Below are positions 54,536 to 63,930 of a stretch of DNA of 64,000 nucleotides, in pieces (position 1 is the first letter of the stretch; each line of letters starts with the position of its first letter). This DNA comes from Hwanghaeella grinnelliae (GTDB taxonomy: Bacteria > Pseudomonadota > Alphaproteobacteria > UBA8366 > Aestuariispiraceae). The DNA is taken from contig NZ_SADE01000004.1 of assembly GCF_004005845.1 (NCBI RefSeq), forward strand, positions 703,741 through 767,740. The letters are read 5' to 3'. The notes beneath the pieces were generated by a model. It worked only from the letters and a program-made list of their open reading frames with translations, had not been told where the DNA came from and did no database searches. The position numbers and the translations under genes are program-made.

Positions 54536-56143
54536 GTGGCAGTCCTGAAGACGAGTGTGAACCTGCGCGGTGACGAGGCCAAGGCCAACGCCGCCGCGAT
54601 GACGGACCTGATCGGCGACCTTGAGGACAAGGTCGCGAAGATCAAATTGGGGGGCGGCAAGCGTGCGCGTGAACGCCATGTCGGCCGCGGCAAGTTGTTG
54701 CCTCGGGACCGTGTGCGCACCTTGTTGGATCCAGGGGCGCCGTTTCTCGAATTCTCTCAACTGGCGGCCCATGAGGTTTATGACGATGACGTGCCGGGCG
54801 GCGGTGTCATCACCGGTATCGGTCGGGTATCGGGCCAGGAATGTTTGATTGTCGTGAACGATGCCACGGTGAAGGGCGGTACTTATTACCCGATCACCGT
54901 AAAGAAACATGTTCGCGCGCTGGAAATCGCCGAGCAGAACCATCTGCCTTGCATCTATCTGGTGGATTCCGGCGGCGCCAATTTGCCGAACCAGGACGAG
55001 GTCTTCCCAGACCGCGATCATTTCGGCCGTATTTTTTACAGCCAGGCGAATATGTCCGCGAAGGGTATCCCTCAGATCGCCGCGGTCATGGGGTCGTGCA
55101 CGGCGGGCGGGGCCTATGTGCCGGCCATGTCGGATGAAAGCATCATCGTGCGAAACCAGGGAACGATTTTCCTGGGCGGGCCGCCGCTTGTGAAGGCGGC
55201 GACCGGTGAGGTCGTCTCGGCAGAGGATTTGGGCGGGGCGGATACGCATTCACGTATTTCGGGCGTCACGGACCATTACGCTGAAAACGATCACCATGCC
55301 CTTGCCATCGTCCGGCAGATTGTCGGCAACTTGAACCGCGCGAAACCCGCGCAGGTCAAAGTGAAGGCGCCCGTGGCCCCGGCTTACGACCCGGCGGAAA
55401 TCTACAACGTCATTCCGGCGGACGCGCGCAAACCCTATGACGTGCGGGAAGTGATCGCGCGGATCGTCGACGGGTCCGAATTCGATGAATTCAAACACCT
55501 TTATGGAACCACCTTGGTCTGCGGCTTCGCGCATATCTGGGGCTATCCCGTCGGCATCGTCGCCAATAACGGCATCCTGTTTTCTGAGTCCTCGTTGAAG
55601 GGCGCGCACTTTGTCGAACTGTGCTCGCAGCGGAAGATCCCCCTGGTCTTCCTTCAGAACATCACCGGTTTCATGGTCGGCCGGAAATACGAGGCGGGCG
55701 GCATCGCCAAGGACGGCGCAAAGTTGGTGACGGCCGTTGCGACCACGCAGGTGCCGAAGTTCACCGTCATCATCGGCGGTTCTTTCGGGGCCGGGAATTA
55801 TGGCATGTGCGGCCGGGCCTATTCACCGCGCATGCTCTATATGTGGCCGAATGCCCGAATTTCGGTAATGGGCGGGGAACAGGCCGCGAACGTGCTAGCG
55901 ACAGTGCGTGAGGACGGCATGGCCCGTAAGGACGAGACTTGGACGGCGGAGGAACGGGAAGCCTTCATGGACCCGGTTCGCAAGCAATACGAACACCAGG
56001 GCCATCCCTATTATGCGTCCGCGCGTGTTTGGGATGACGGCGTGATCGATCCGAAGGAAACGCGGAACGTGCTGGGTCTTTCTCTATCGGCCGCGCTCAA
56101 TGCGCCGATCCCGGATCCACGCTTCAGCGTTTTCCGCATGTAA
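54536..56143 (+). CDS. liuB: Methylcrotonyl-CoA carboxylase, carboxyltransferase (beta) subunit
   Basis: Transfers CO2 from carboxybiotin to 3-methylcrotonyl-CoA in leucine catabolism. 535 residues from GTG (GAGGAAATACA upstream), normal for the MCC beta subunit. Two crotonase-like halves: N-half [17 protein letters not shown] and [29 protein letters not shown]-half [22 protein letters not shown] and [19 protein letters not shown]. The [14 protein letters not shown] and [13 protein letters not shown] blocks are typical of MCC rather than propionyl- or acetyl-CoA carboxylase. The alpha subunit is encoded two genes later. Confidence 0.94.
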   Translation: MAVLKTSVNLRGDEAKANAAAMTDLIGDLEDKVAKIKLGGGKRARERHVGRGKLLPRDRVRTLLDPGAPFLEFSQLAAHEVYDDDVPGGGVITGIGRVSGQECLIVVNDATVKGGTYYPITVKKHVRALEIAEQNHLPCIYLVDSGGANLPNQDEVFPDRDHFGRIFYSQANMSAKGIPQIAAVMGSCTAGGAYVPAMSDESIIVRNQGTIFLGGPPLVKAATGEVVSAEDLGGADTHSRISGVTDHYAENDHHALAIVRQIVGNLNRAKPAQVKVKAPVAPAYDPAEIYNVIPADARKPYDVREVIARIVDGSEFDEFKHLYGTTLVCGFAHIWGYPVGIVANNGILFSESSLKGAHFVELCSQRKIPLVFLQNITGFMVGRKYEAGGIAKDGAKLVTAVATTQVPKFTVIIGGSFGAGNYGMCGRAYSPRMLYMWPNARISVMGGEQAANVLATVREDGMARKDETWTAEEREAFMDPVRKQYEHQGHPYYASARVWDDGVIDPKETRNVLGLSLSAALNAPIPDPRFSVFRM

Positions 56144-56188
56144 TTCTCGCGGGCCCATGGGTTCGCCAAATCTGGAACAGCAAAAGTC

Positions 56189-57010
56189 ATGACCGACCAA
56201 TCAAGAAAATACCGGGTGAGGAAGGCGGGATATGCCGATGGGGCTGTCACGGAAATCGTGCTGACCAATCCGGACAAGCATAATTGCTTCGATGACGAAT
56301 TGATCGAAGGCCTGACCGGCGCCTTCATGCTGGTCTCGGATGACCCGGAAACCCGTGTCGTTGTTCTGCGCGCCGAAGGCAAAAGCTTTTCCGCCGGCGC
56401 GGATTTGAACTGGATGAAGCGGATGGCGGAAAATGACGAAGCCGCCAATATCAAGGATGCCGAAGCGCTGGCCGGCATGTTGCAGATGATCAATGCCTGT
56501 CCCAAGCCGGTGATCGGATTGGTGCAGGGAGCGGCCTTCGGCGGCGGGGTCGGGCTGGCGGCAGCCTGCGATATCGCCATCGCGACGGAACGCGCTTCCT
56601 TCAGCCTGTCTGAAGTAAAACTGGGTATCATTCCGTCGGCGATTTCACCCTATGTCATCGCGGCAATCGGTCAGCGTGCGGCGCGACGCTATTTCCTGAC
56701 GGCCGAACGTTTCGATGCGGCGGAAGCGCATCGCATCGGACTTGTTCATGAAGTGGTTGCCGATGCGGATGCGCTCGACGCGCGGGGCCAGGCTCTGGCG
56801 GAAGCGATCTGTGCGAACGGCCCGAACGCGGTCGCCGAATCCAAGGATCTGATTTTCGCCGTCGACCGGCCGTGGAGCTGGGATGTGCATAAGGACACGG
56901 CCCGGCGCATCGCGCGGGTGCGGGCATCGGCCGAAGGCAAGGAAGGCGTTTCCGCCTTTTTGGAAAAGCGGCCGGCAGCCTGGCTGTCATCCGGTTGTGC
57001 GAAAGGGTAG
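56189..57010 (+). CDS. liuC: Methylglutaconyl-CoA hydratase
   Basis: Hydrates 3-methylglutaconyl-CoA to HMG-CoA. 273 residues, crotonase family. SFSAGADLNWMKRM at about 67-80 is the signature separating LiuC/AUH hydratases from general enoyl-CoA hydratases; GAAFGGGVGLAAACDIAIA supplies the oxyanion hole and VKLGIIPSAISPYVI follows. It sits between the two MCC subunit genes, its usual place in liu operons. Ribosome-binding site before the ATG is weak, so translation may be coupled to liuB. Confidence 0.93.
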   Translation: MTDQSRKYRVRKAGYADGAVTEIVLTNPDKHNCFDDELIEGLTGAFMLVSDDPETRVVVLRAEGKSFSAGADLNWMKRMAENDEAANIKDAEALAGMLQMINACPKPVIGLVQGAAFGGGVGLAAACDIAIATERASFSLSEVKLGIIPSAISPYVIAAIGQRAARRYFLTAERFDAAEAHRIGLVHEVVADADALDARGQALAEAICANGPNAVAESKDLIFAVDRPWSWDVHKDTARRIARVRASAEGKEGVSAFLEKRPAAWLSSGCAKG

Positions 57011-57014
57011 GCGC

Positions 57015-59027
57015 ATGTTCGACAAAATCCTGATTGCAAACCGGGGCGAAATCGCCTGCCGCGTCATCCGCACCGCCAAAGCGCTGGGCGTGCGGACGGT
57101 GGCTGTCTATTCCGACGCGGATGCGACGGCCCAGCATGTCCTGTTGGCGGACGAAGCCGTTCATATCGGCCCACCCGCGGCGCGAGAGTCTTATCTGGTC
57201 ACGGACAAGATCCTGGAAGCCTGCCGCCGCACCGGCGCCCAGGCGGTCCATCCGGGCTATGGGTTCCTGTCGGAAAATGCCGACTTCGCCCGCGCGCTGG
57301 AACAGGCCGGCATCGCTTTCATCGGGCCGCCGGCTTCGGCCATCGACGCGATGGGCTCAAAGTCCGGCGCGAAGACGATCATGGAAAAGGCGAATGTGCC
57401 GCTGGTGCCCGGTTATCACGGGGATGAGCAGGATGCCGAATTCCTGGCGAAGGAAGCCGACCGCATCGGTTATCCCGTCCTGATCAAGGCGTCGGCCGGC
57501 GGTGGCGGGAAGGGGATGCGTCTGGTCGAGGACCCGGCGGCGTTCGCAGATGCGCTGGCGTCATGCCGGCGAGAATCGGCAGCCTCATTCGGGGATGACA
57601 AGGTGCTGGTAGAACGGTTCGTGACCCGTCCTCGGCACATCGAAATACAGGTCTTCGCCGACAGTCAGGGCAATGCGGTTCATTTGTTTGAACGCGACTG
57701 CTCTCTGCAGCGGCGGCACCAGAAGGTAATCGAGGAAAGCCCGGCGCCCTTCATGTCGGAAGAGCTGCGGGCGCGGATGGGCGCGGCGGCGACGGAAGCC
57801 GCGAAGGCGATCGGCTATGTCGGCGCTGGTACGGTGGAGTTCATCGTGGAGTCGCGGGAAGACGGCAGGCCGGGTGAATTCTTCTTCATGGAAATGAATA
57901 CACGGCTGCAGGTCGAACATCCGGTGACCGAAATGGTGACCGGGCAGGACCTCGTCGAATGGCAGTTGCGTGTCGCCGCCGGTGCGCCCCTGCCGCTAGG
58001 GCAGGATGACATCACCCTTTCAGGCCATGCTTTCGAAGCCAGGCTTTATGCGGAAGACCCTGCCAACGACTTCCTGCCCTCGACCGGAAAGCTCGCCCGG
58101 TTCCGCACGCCTGAAACCGGCGCGCATGTCCGTATCGATTCCGGCGTGATGGAAGGGGATACGGTTTCCGTCCATTACGATCCGATGATTGCCAAGGTGA
58201 TCACCTGGGATCGGGACCGCGGTGCCGCGCTGCAGCGTCTTCGCCGCGCGCTGGAGGAAACCGAACTTGCCGGGCTGACCAGCAATCGGGATTTCCTGAT
58301 CGCGCTATGCCGGGATGAGGAATTCGCTTCGGGCCGCGTTGATACCGGACTGATTGGACGAAACCGGGACAGCCTCGTGCCGGCGGAAGAAGGGCCGGAT
58401 GCCAAGGTCATTGCGCTTGCCGCCCTGAATGAGTTGAAGGCGCGGGAGGTGGAAACCGCGCGCCAGGCGGCATCGGGAAGTGACCCGCACTCCCCTTGGT
58501 CAGTCCTGCATGGCTGGCGTTTGAACGACATCAGCCATGTCGATCTGGTTTTTAAGCAGGGCGACCGTGACTACCCGACCGTTTGTAAATACGTCATCGG
58601 CGGGGGATACGAGATTTCCTCACCCGCCGGAACGGTTTCCGCCGATGCGGAACTGGATGGCGACGGCCGCTTGCATGCGGTCATCGACGGTGCGCGCCTG
58701 ACCGCGACGGTTGCCGCCGTCGGTCAGGACCGCGTGGTCATCCTGCCGGGTCGGACACACCGTATCCTGCTGCACGACCCGATGGCCGGGGCGGGGGATA
58801 CCGATGGGGGCACAGGGAAACTCACCGCCCCCATGCCGGGCAAGGTCACGGCCGTCTTCGTCAAAAAGGGCGACAAGGTGGAAGCCGGAACGGCGCTGAT
58901 GATCCTGGAAGCGATGAAGATGGAACATACCATCGCCGCACCGGTGGACGGCGTTCTGGCGGAGGTCCATTTTCAGGAAGGCGAGCAGGTCGATGAAGGT
59001 GTCGCGCTTGTGGCTTTCGAGGAATAA
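57015..59027 (+). CDS. liuD: Methylcrotonyl-CoA carboxylase, biotin-carboxylase/carrier (alpha) subunit
   Basis: ATP- and bicarbonate-dependent carboxylation of its own biotin. 670 residues from the ATG at 57015 (4 bases after liuC). The biotin-carboxylase domain (about 1-450) has FDKILIANRGEIACRVIRT, ASAGGGGKGMR (P-loop), HIEIQVFADSQGN, RDCSLQRRHQKVIEE and EMNTRLQVEHPVTE. The carrier domain at the C-terminus has the biotin-accepting Lys in EAMKMEH. It works with liuB; the beta-carbonic anhydrase upstream may supply bicarbonate. Confidence 0.95.
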   Translation: MFDKILIANRGEIACRVIRTAKALGVRTVAVYSDADATAQHVLLADEAVHIGPPAARESYLVTDKILEACRRTGAQAVHPGYGFLSENADFARALEQAGIAFIGPPASAIDAMGSKSGAKTIMEKANVPLVPGYHGDEQDAEFLAKEADRIGYPVLIKASAGGGGKGMRLVEDPAAFADALASCRRESAASFGDDKVLVERFVTRPRHIEIQVFADSQGNAVHLFERDCSLQRRHQKVIEESPAPFMSEELRARMGAAATEAAKAIGYVGAGTVEFIVESREDGRPGEFFFMEMNTRLQVEHPVTEMVTGQDLVEWQLRVAAGAPLPLGQDDITLSGHAFEARLYAEDPANDFLPSTGKLARFRTPETGAHVRIDSGVMEGDTVSVHYDPMIAKVITWDRDRGAALQRLRRALEETELAGLTSNRDFLIALCRDEEFASGRVDTGLIGRNRDSLVPAEEGPDAKVIALAALNELKAREVETARQAASGSDPHSPWSVLHGWRLNDISHVDLVFKQGDRDYPTVCKYVIGGGYEISSPAGTVSADAELDGDGRLHAVIDGARLTATVAAVGQDRVVILPGRTHRILLHDPMAGAGDTDGGTGKLTAPMPGKVTAVFVKKGDKVEAGTALMILEAMKMEHTIAAPVDGVLAEVHFQEGEQVDEGVALVAFEE

Positions 59028-59097
59028 CGAGTAGCTGCCCGGCTGTTTGATCTGCGCTGTTTGAACTGGGCTGTTTCACTGGGGTAGGAGGGTTTCG

Positions 59098-60006
59098 ATG
59101 GCATTGCCTGATTTCGTCAAAATAGTTGAGGTAGGTCCGCGCGACGGATTGCAGAACGAAAAGGCCGCCGTTTCCACGGAACAAAAGGTCCGCCTGATCG
59201 ATATGCTGTCGGAGACGGGCCTGAAGGTGATCGAATCTGGTGCTTTCGTCTCCCCGAAATGGGTGCCGCAGATGGCCGACTCTGCCGAGGTCATGGCGCG
59301 GATCGGCCGGAAACCGGACATTTCCTATCCCGTGCTGGCGCCGAACCTGAAGGGTTTGGAGGGTGCGCTGGCGGCCCAGGCCGAGGAAATCGCCATCTTC
59401 GGCGCTGCCTCTGAAAGCTTCTCGAAAAGGAACATCAACAAATCGATCGCCGAAAGCCTGGATGCTTTCCGGCCCGTGGCGGAGAAGGCCTTGGCGGAAG
59501 GGCTCCGGGTCCGCGGTTATATTTCCTGCGTTCTGGGCTGTCCCTATGAAGGGCGCATAGACCCGACGGTGGTCGCGGAAGTCTCACGCGAATTGAAATC
59601 CATGGGGTGCTACGAAATTTCCTTGGGCGACACGATCGGGACCGGCACGCCGGAAGAGGCGCGCCGGATGATTGCGGCCGTCGCGGAATACGTGCCGATC
59701 GAGGAAATAGGCGTGCATTTTCACGACACCTACGGTCAGGCGCTCGCCAACCTCTACGCCTGCCTGGAAATGGGCGTCGCGGTTGCCGACGCATCGGTCG
59801 CCGGCCTCGGTGGCTGCCCATACGCCAAAGGGGCGACGGGGAATGTCGCGACCGAAGACGTGCTCTATATGTTGCAGGGCTGCGGCATAGGGACGGGCGT
59901 GGATCTCACCAAGGTGATGGCGGCCGGACGCTTCATATCCGACGTCATCGGCCGCCCGCCGGTCTCCCGGGTCCACCGCGCCTTGATGGCGAAGGACGCC
60001 GCTTAG
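59098..60006 (+). CDS. liuE: Hydroxymethylglutaryl-CoA lyase
   Basis: Splits HMG-CoA to acetoacetate and acetyl-CoA, last enzyme of leucine breakdown. 302 residues: [16 protein letters not shown] at about 7-22 (with the metal-binding Asp), [32 protein letters not shown] with the metal-binding histidines, and the signature [29 protein letters not shown], whose GGCPYA holds the catalytic Cys. TAGGAGGGTTTCG precedes the ATG. It closes the liu-type operon. Confidence 0.95.
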   Translation: MALPDFVKIVEVGPRDGLQNEKAAVSTEQKVRLIDMLSETGLKVIESGAFVSPKWVPQMADSAEVMARIGRKPDISYPVLAPNLKGLEGALAAQAEEIAIFGAASESFSKRNINKSIAESLDAFRPVAEKALAEGLRVRGYISCVLGCPYEGRIDPTVVAEVSRELKSMGCYEISLGDTIGTGTPEEARRMIAAVAEYVPIEEIGVHFHDTYGQALANLYACLEMGVAVADASVAGLGGCPYAKGATGNVATEDVLYMLQGCGIGTGVDLTKVMAAGRFISDVIGRPPVSRVHRALMAKDAA

Positions 60007-60164
60007 GGACATTACCGCCCCAAAGTAGCCACAATCGGGCCCAATTCCCGCCCTTATTCCGTGCAACTGTCTGGTCGCGCGGGGAGGCGGTGTGCCCAAT
60101 CCTGTTCGAATCCCACGCGTGATGACGGGCCGATCGGCCTCAACACTCTGGGAGACAGTTGAAC

Positions 60165-61769
60165 ATGACCTTACCGCAATTCCTGGCACGAATAGGGGCC
60201 GTTACCGCGCCGCTCGTCGCCATCGCCGTTCTGTTGGCTGTGTCGGCCTGTGAGACGGCCCCGGTCGCCTCTGGAGGACCGGTGCAGCAGAAGAGCGCCC
60301 CTGTGGCACTCCAAAGCGCCTCGAGCGCCTTGGCCCCTCAGGCGGAACCGCCCGTTGTCGGGCAACATCCGGAATTCCGTCGCAACGAGGTGAAACTGGT
60401 CGGTGACGCGCCGTACTCCACCTTCTCGATGGAAGTTGATACGGCTGCCTATAGCGTCGTCCGGCGCTACCTGCGCGGCAGTACGATGCCGCCACCCGAT
60501 GCGGTGCGGATAGAGGAAATGCTGAACTATTTCGACTATTCCTACCCGGTGCCCGACCAGGCTGAAGACGGGCTACACCCAACCCTGTCGCTGTTTCCAT
60601 CACCCTGGAAGAAAGATTGGGCAATGCTGCGGATCGGCGTGAAAGCCTGGGCCCCGCGGCCCGGTGAGCGCAAACCGCTGAACCTGGTCCTTTTGCTGGA
60701 CGTTTCCGGGTCGATGAGTGGGCCCGACAGGCTGGAACTGGTTCAGAACAGCATGCCGATCCTCTTCAAAGGTTTGGGCGCTGAGGACCGTGTCGCGCTT
60801 GTAACCTATTCGAATGATGTGGAGGTTCGACAGGAGCCGACGACGGATCATGCGAAACTTTTGCGGGAGATCGCGTCCCTGCAGGCGGATGGCGGGACGG
60901 CCGGGGCCGCCGCCTTGCAGACCGCCTATGGCCTTGCCGAAGAATATCTGAGTGAAGACCGCGAGAACCGGGTGCTGTTGCTGACCGATGGCGATTTCAA
61001 TGTCGGCATCACCGACCCGCGCAGTTTCCGAAATTTCGTGGCGGAAAAACGGGATACCGGGATCGGCCTTTCGGTCCTCGGCCTCGGCGCGGGCAACTTC
61101 AACGATAGCCTGGTCCAGACGCTCGTTCAGGCCGGCAACGGCACGGCCGCCTATATAGACGACGGTGCGGAAGCGCAGCGGCTGTTCCGGGATGGCGGCG
61201 CAGGGCTGCTCTATACCGTTGCGGCGGACGTAAAGGTGCAGGTCGAATTCAACCCGGACCGGATCGCGGCCTACCGCCTGGTCGGCTATGAAACACGCGC
61301 TTTGAACACGCAGGACTTTCTGGACGAAAAGAAGGATGCGGGCGAAGTCGGCGCGGGCCATGCGGTGACGGCCCTTTATGAGGTGCTGCCGGTGGAGGCT
61401 GCGGGTAAATACCTTCCCACGCCGCGCTATTCCGGCAATGCACCGCCGGCCGCTGCCGCGGGATCGCTACAGAACGAATGGGCCCTGGTGAAGCTTGCCT
61501 ATAAGAGCAAGGTCAACGGCGATCAGGTCGTGACGACCGCGGTCGCGACGCCGGATATGCTGATCCCGGCGGACGGTCTGTCGGCAGACGATTCGCTCGC
61601 CGCCGCCGTTGCGGCCTTTGGCGGAAAACTTCGGAAAGAGGAAGAGCTGTCGGATTTCTCCTATGAAGCGATCCGGCGTCTGGTGCAAACGGCGCGGCGG
61701 CACGACCCGGATGGATCGCGCGCGGAATTGCTGCAACTGGTGAAGGCGGCTGAGGCGCTGGACGGGTAG
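60165..61769 (+). CDS. von Willebrand factor A-domain lipoprotein (YfbK-like)
   Basis: 534 residues from the ATG at 60165 (GGGAG at a good distance; an earlier TTG is too close). Signal peptide with a lipobox ending SAC (Cys at about 29) predicts a lipid anchor. Bacterial vWF N-domain with TFSMEVDTAAYSVVRRYL at about 86-103 and EEMLNYFDYSYP; the vWA domain has an intact MIDAS DVSGSMSG at about 178-185; a DUF3520-type C-terminal region ends with FSYEAIRRLVQTARRHDPDGSRAELLQLV. Probably a metal-dependent adhesion or scaffold protein of the envelope. Partner unknown. Confidence 0.88.
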   Translation: MTLPQFLARIGAVTAPLVAIAVLLAVSACETAPVASGGPVQQKSAPVALQSASSALAPQAEPPVVGQHPEFRRNEVKLVGDAPYSTFSMEVDTAAYSVVRRYLRGSTMPPPDAVRIEEMLNYFDYSYPVPDQAEDGLHPTLSLFPSPWKKDWAMLRIGVKAWAPRPGERKPLNLVLLLDVSGSMSGPDRLELVQNSMPILFKGLGAEDRVALVTYSNDVEVRQEPTTDHAKLLREIASLQADGGTAGAAALQTAYGLAEEYLSEDRENRVLLLTDGDFNVGITDPRSFRNFVAEKRDTGIGLSVLGLGAGNFNDSLVQTLVQAGNGTAAYIDDGAEAQRLFRDGGAGLLYTVAADVKVQVEFNPDRIAAYRLVGYETRALNTQDFLDEKKDAGEVGAGHAVTALYEVLPVEAAGKYLPTPRYSGNAPPAAAAGSLQNEWALVKLAYKSKVNGDQVVTTAVATPDMLIPADGLSADDSLAAAVAAFGGKLRKEEELSDFSYEAIRRLVQTARRHDPDGSRAELLQLVKAAEALDG

Positions 61770-61833
61770 GGGGTGCATCTTCAACAGCCCCCAGAGTGGA
61801 ATCGCTCTTTACTCCTTTGAACTCGTCAAACTG

Positions 61834-61873
61834 GGGCGTGCCGCTCATTCCGGCGGTACGCCCTGTCTTTTTC
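61834..61873 (+). terminator. Rho-independent terminator
   Basis: An 11-bp stem with one G-U pair (61834-61844 with 61853-61863), loop 8, is followed by TGTCTTTTTC. It lies 64 bases after the vWA gene and before the DUF1489 gene, and ends the vWA transcript. Confidence 0.65.
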
Positions 61874-61916
61874 AAGGGGACTTGCCGCACCCGTTTGCAT
61901 GGTCCAGATAGCCTGT

Positions 61917-62339
61917 ATGCCGCTTCATATTCGAAAGCTCTGCGTCGGCGCCGTTTCGGTGGAAGACCTCAAGGAATGGCAGGACGAACGCCTCGCCCAA
62001 CGGGGTTCGATCGGCCATGTCACGCGCATGTGGCCGAAACGACAGGACGAGGTCCTCGACGGCGGCTCTCTCTATTGGATCATCAAGGGTGTCATGCGGG
62101 TGCGGCAGCGCATCGTCGGGTTCGAGGAATGGCCCTCGGACGACCCCGAGGAAAAGCCGAAATGCCGCTTGGTGCTGGAACCCGAGCTGGTTCTGACGGA
62201 GCCTTGGCCGCACCGCCCGTTCCAGGGCTGGCGCTATCTGAAGCCCGAGGAAGCGCCGCCCGATTTGGGCGAGCGTGACGGCAATGGCGATATGCCCCCG
62301 GCACTGGCCGCGGAACTGCGCGCAATTGGTGCGTGGTAA
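61917..62339 (+). CDS. DUF1489 family protein
   Basis: 140 residues from the ATG at 61917; the longer frame adds a non-conserved MVQIAC stretch while family members begin near MxLHIxKLCVG. Blocks: KLCVGAVSVEDLKEWQ, GHVTRMWPKRQDEVLDGGSLYWIIKG, and RPFQGWRYL. Almost confined to alphaproteobacteria, small and cytosolic; probably binds a ligand or RNA but function is unknown. It lies 45 bases before the dehydratase-like gene. Confidence 0.9.
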   Translation: MPLHIRKLCVGAVSVEDLKEWQDERLAQRGSIGHVTRMWPKRQDEVLDGGSLYWIIKGVMRVRQRIVGFEEWPSDDPEEKPKCRLVLEPELVLTEPWPHRPFQGWRYLKPEEAPPDLGERDGNGDMPPALAAELRAIGAW

Positions 62340-62384
62340 GGGGCGCACGGAACCGGAAAAATCATATAATTTTTGGAGTGTTTT

Positions 62385-63377
62385 ATGCAGGACGCACCCA
62401 CATTGCAGGAAATCGAAGCGGCGTTGGCGCAGGTCAAGGGACGTGTGATTGAAACGCCGGTGGTGGCGCTCGCCTCCGATAAGCTGGTCGACTACCTGCC
62501 CGATGGGGCCAGGGTCACAGCCAAGCTGGAATTGTTCCAGCAGGCGGGCTCATTCAAGGCCCGCGGCGCGCTGATCAATGTAGATGCCCTGTCGGCGGAT
62601 CAGAAGAAAGCCGGCGTGACCGCGGTCAGCGCGGGCAATCATGCGCTGGCGACCGCCTGGGCCGCCAAGCGCGGCGGTGTCCACGCCAAGGTCGTGATGA
62701 TGGACTTTGCCGACCCGGTTCGGATCGAGGGTTGCCGCGCCATGGGGGCGGAGGTGGTCCTGGTGCCCGATATCCACACCGCCTTCTCGGAGGTGGAGAG
62801 GATCAAGGAGGAGGAGGGGAGGAGCTTCATCCATCCCTTCGAAGGCAAACTCACCGCACTCGGTACGGCGACTTGCGGGTTGGAGTTCATCCGCCAGGTG
62901 GCGGATATGGAGGCCGTGGTGATCCCGGTCGGCGGCGGCGGGTTGATTGCGGGCATGTCGCGCGCGATCAAGCTCGTGAACCCCGACTGCGCGGTGTATG
63001 GCGTCGAACCCTTTGGGGCGGATTCGATGTATCGCAGTTTTGCGTCCGGCAAGGCGGAGGCCTTGGAGAAGGTGGAGACGATCGCGGATTCCCTGGGGGC
63101 GCCGATGGCGCTGCCCTACAGTTTCGACCTGACCCACAACCATGTGGACGAGATCGTCCGGATCGAGGATGCGGAAATGCTGAAGGCGGGGACATTGCTG
63201 TTCGACGCTTTGAAGCTGGCGCTGGAGCCGGCGGGCGCGGCGGCAACGGCCGCCACGATGGGCCCGCTGCGCGACCGCTTGGCCGGGAAGCGCGTCGGCG
63301 TCATTGTTTGCGGCAGCAATATCGGGGAGGCGAAGGCGGCCGATCTGATCGCAAAGGGGCGCACTTTGCTGGGCTGA
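62385..63377 (+). CDS. Threonine/serine dehydratase-like PLP enzyme
   Basis: Fold-type II PLP enzyme of 330 residues from the ATG at 62385 (GGAG 6 bases upstream). The Schiff-base Lys is in QQAGSFKARGA at about 48-58, AVSAGNHALATAW binds the substrate carboxylate, and GGGGLIAGMS binds the cofactor phosphate; CGSNI near the end holds the pyridine-binding Ser. It lacks the ACT-type regulatory domain, so it is the catabolic or short type. Threonine, serine and related hydroxy-amino acids are possible; serine racemase or threo-hydroxyaspartate dehydratase cannot be excluded. Confidence 0.9.
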   Translation: MQDAPTLQEIEAALAQVKGRVIETPVVALASDKLVDYLPDGARVTAKLELFQQAGSFKARGALINVDALSADQKKAGVTAVSAGNHALATAWAAKRGGVHAKVVMMDFADPVRIEGCRAMGAEVVLVPDIHTAFSEVERIKEEEGRSFIHPFEGKLTALGTATCGLEFIRQVADMEAVVIPVGGGGLIAGMSRAIKLVNPDCAVYGVEPFGADSMYRSFASGKAEALEKVETIADSLGAPMALPYSFDLTHNHVDEIVRIEDAEMLKAGTLLFDALKLALEPAGAAATAATMGPLRDRLAGKRVGVIVCGSNIGEAKAADLIAKGRTLLG

Positions 63378-63930
63378 GGGTTACGATTCCGTGAAACCCG
63401 TCCTCTCGCTTAGCTAATTACCGCAGACGAAATTGGGGTCGGCGGCTGGCGTGAGGCGCAAGACCGCAGAAATCCGCGGGGGCGAGAATTTTTTGCTTTT
63501 TTGTTAATTTTTTCTCTTGCGCTGTCCGGCCCCGCGGCATACATCACAGCCCGTCGACGCGGACGGAAACACCGGCCGCACGGCGCGGCTCCCAGACCAG
63601 TCCAAATGGTTGCAGAGGAGCCAACATCACTATACAATCCAAGGCTTGCGCCGGTCCCGAATCGGATCGGTGCCTTGTCGCCGGGTTTCAGCGGTGATGC
63701 GTTTTTGGACAATTGAATATGATAATGGAAGGGATGCCTGGGCGGCGTGTCTTCTGGGTCTGGGGCTTCGGTTCTGGGTTTGGATGGTGCGATATAAAGT
63801 CGTCTAGGTGTCTTATGCCAATGCAAGTAATTCGGCCAAGTTTCTTGTGGAGCTTGGAATGATTGTGAGTATGGAATAGACGCTTGGAATGTGGAGTATT
63901 TGGACCTTTTGGTTTGAATATCTCTGTCTG
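63378..63930 (+). promoter_or_regulatory. 16S rRNA upstream region and leader
   Basis: These 553 bases carry no gene I can support. A T-rich run 63487-63516 resembles an UP element, directly followed by TTGCGC (63517-63522), a 17-base GC-rich spacer and TACATC (63540-63545), a plausible rRNA promoter. A second TATAAA is at 63793-63798 without a good -35. No tRNA or clear boxA was found. The mature 16S begins about 385 bases after the first promoter. Confidence 0.55.

Noticed and set aside
53816..55249. A 477-residue open frame on the minus strand
   Set aside because: It lies opposite the carbonic anhydrase, isomerase and liuB genes, has no motif or ribosome-binding site, and its composition is that of a GC-rich shadow.
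60095..60120. A GTTCGAATCC string resembling a tRNA T-arm
   Set aside because: The flanking bases do not form a T-stem, and no acceptor, D or anticodon stem can be built around it.
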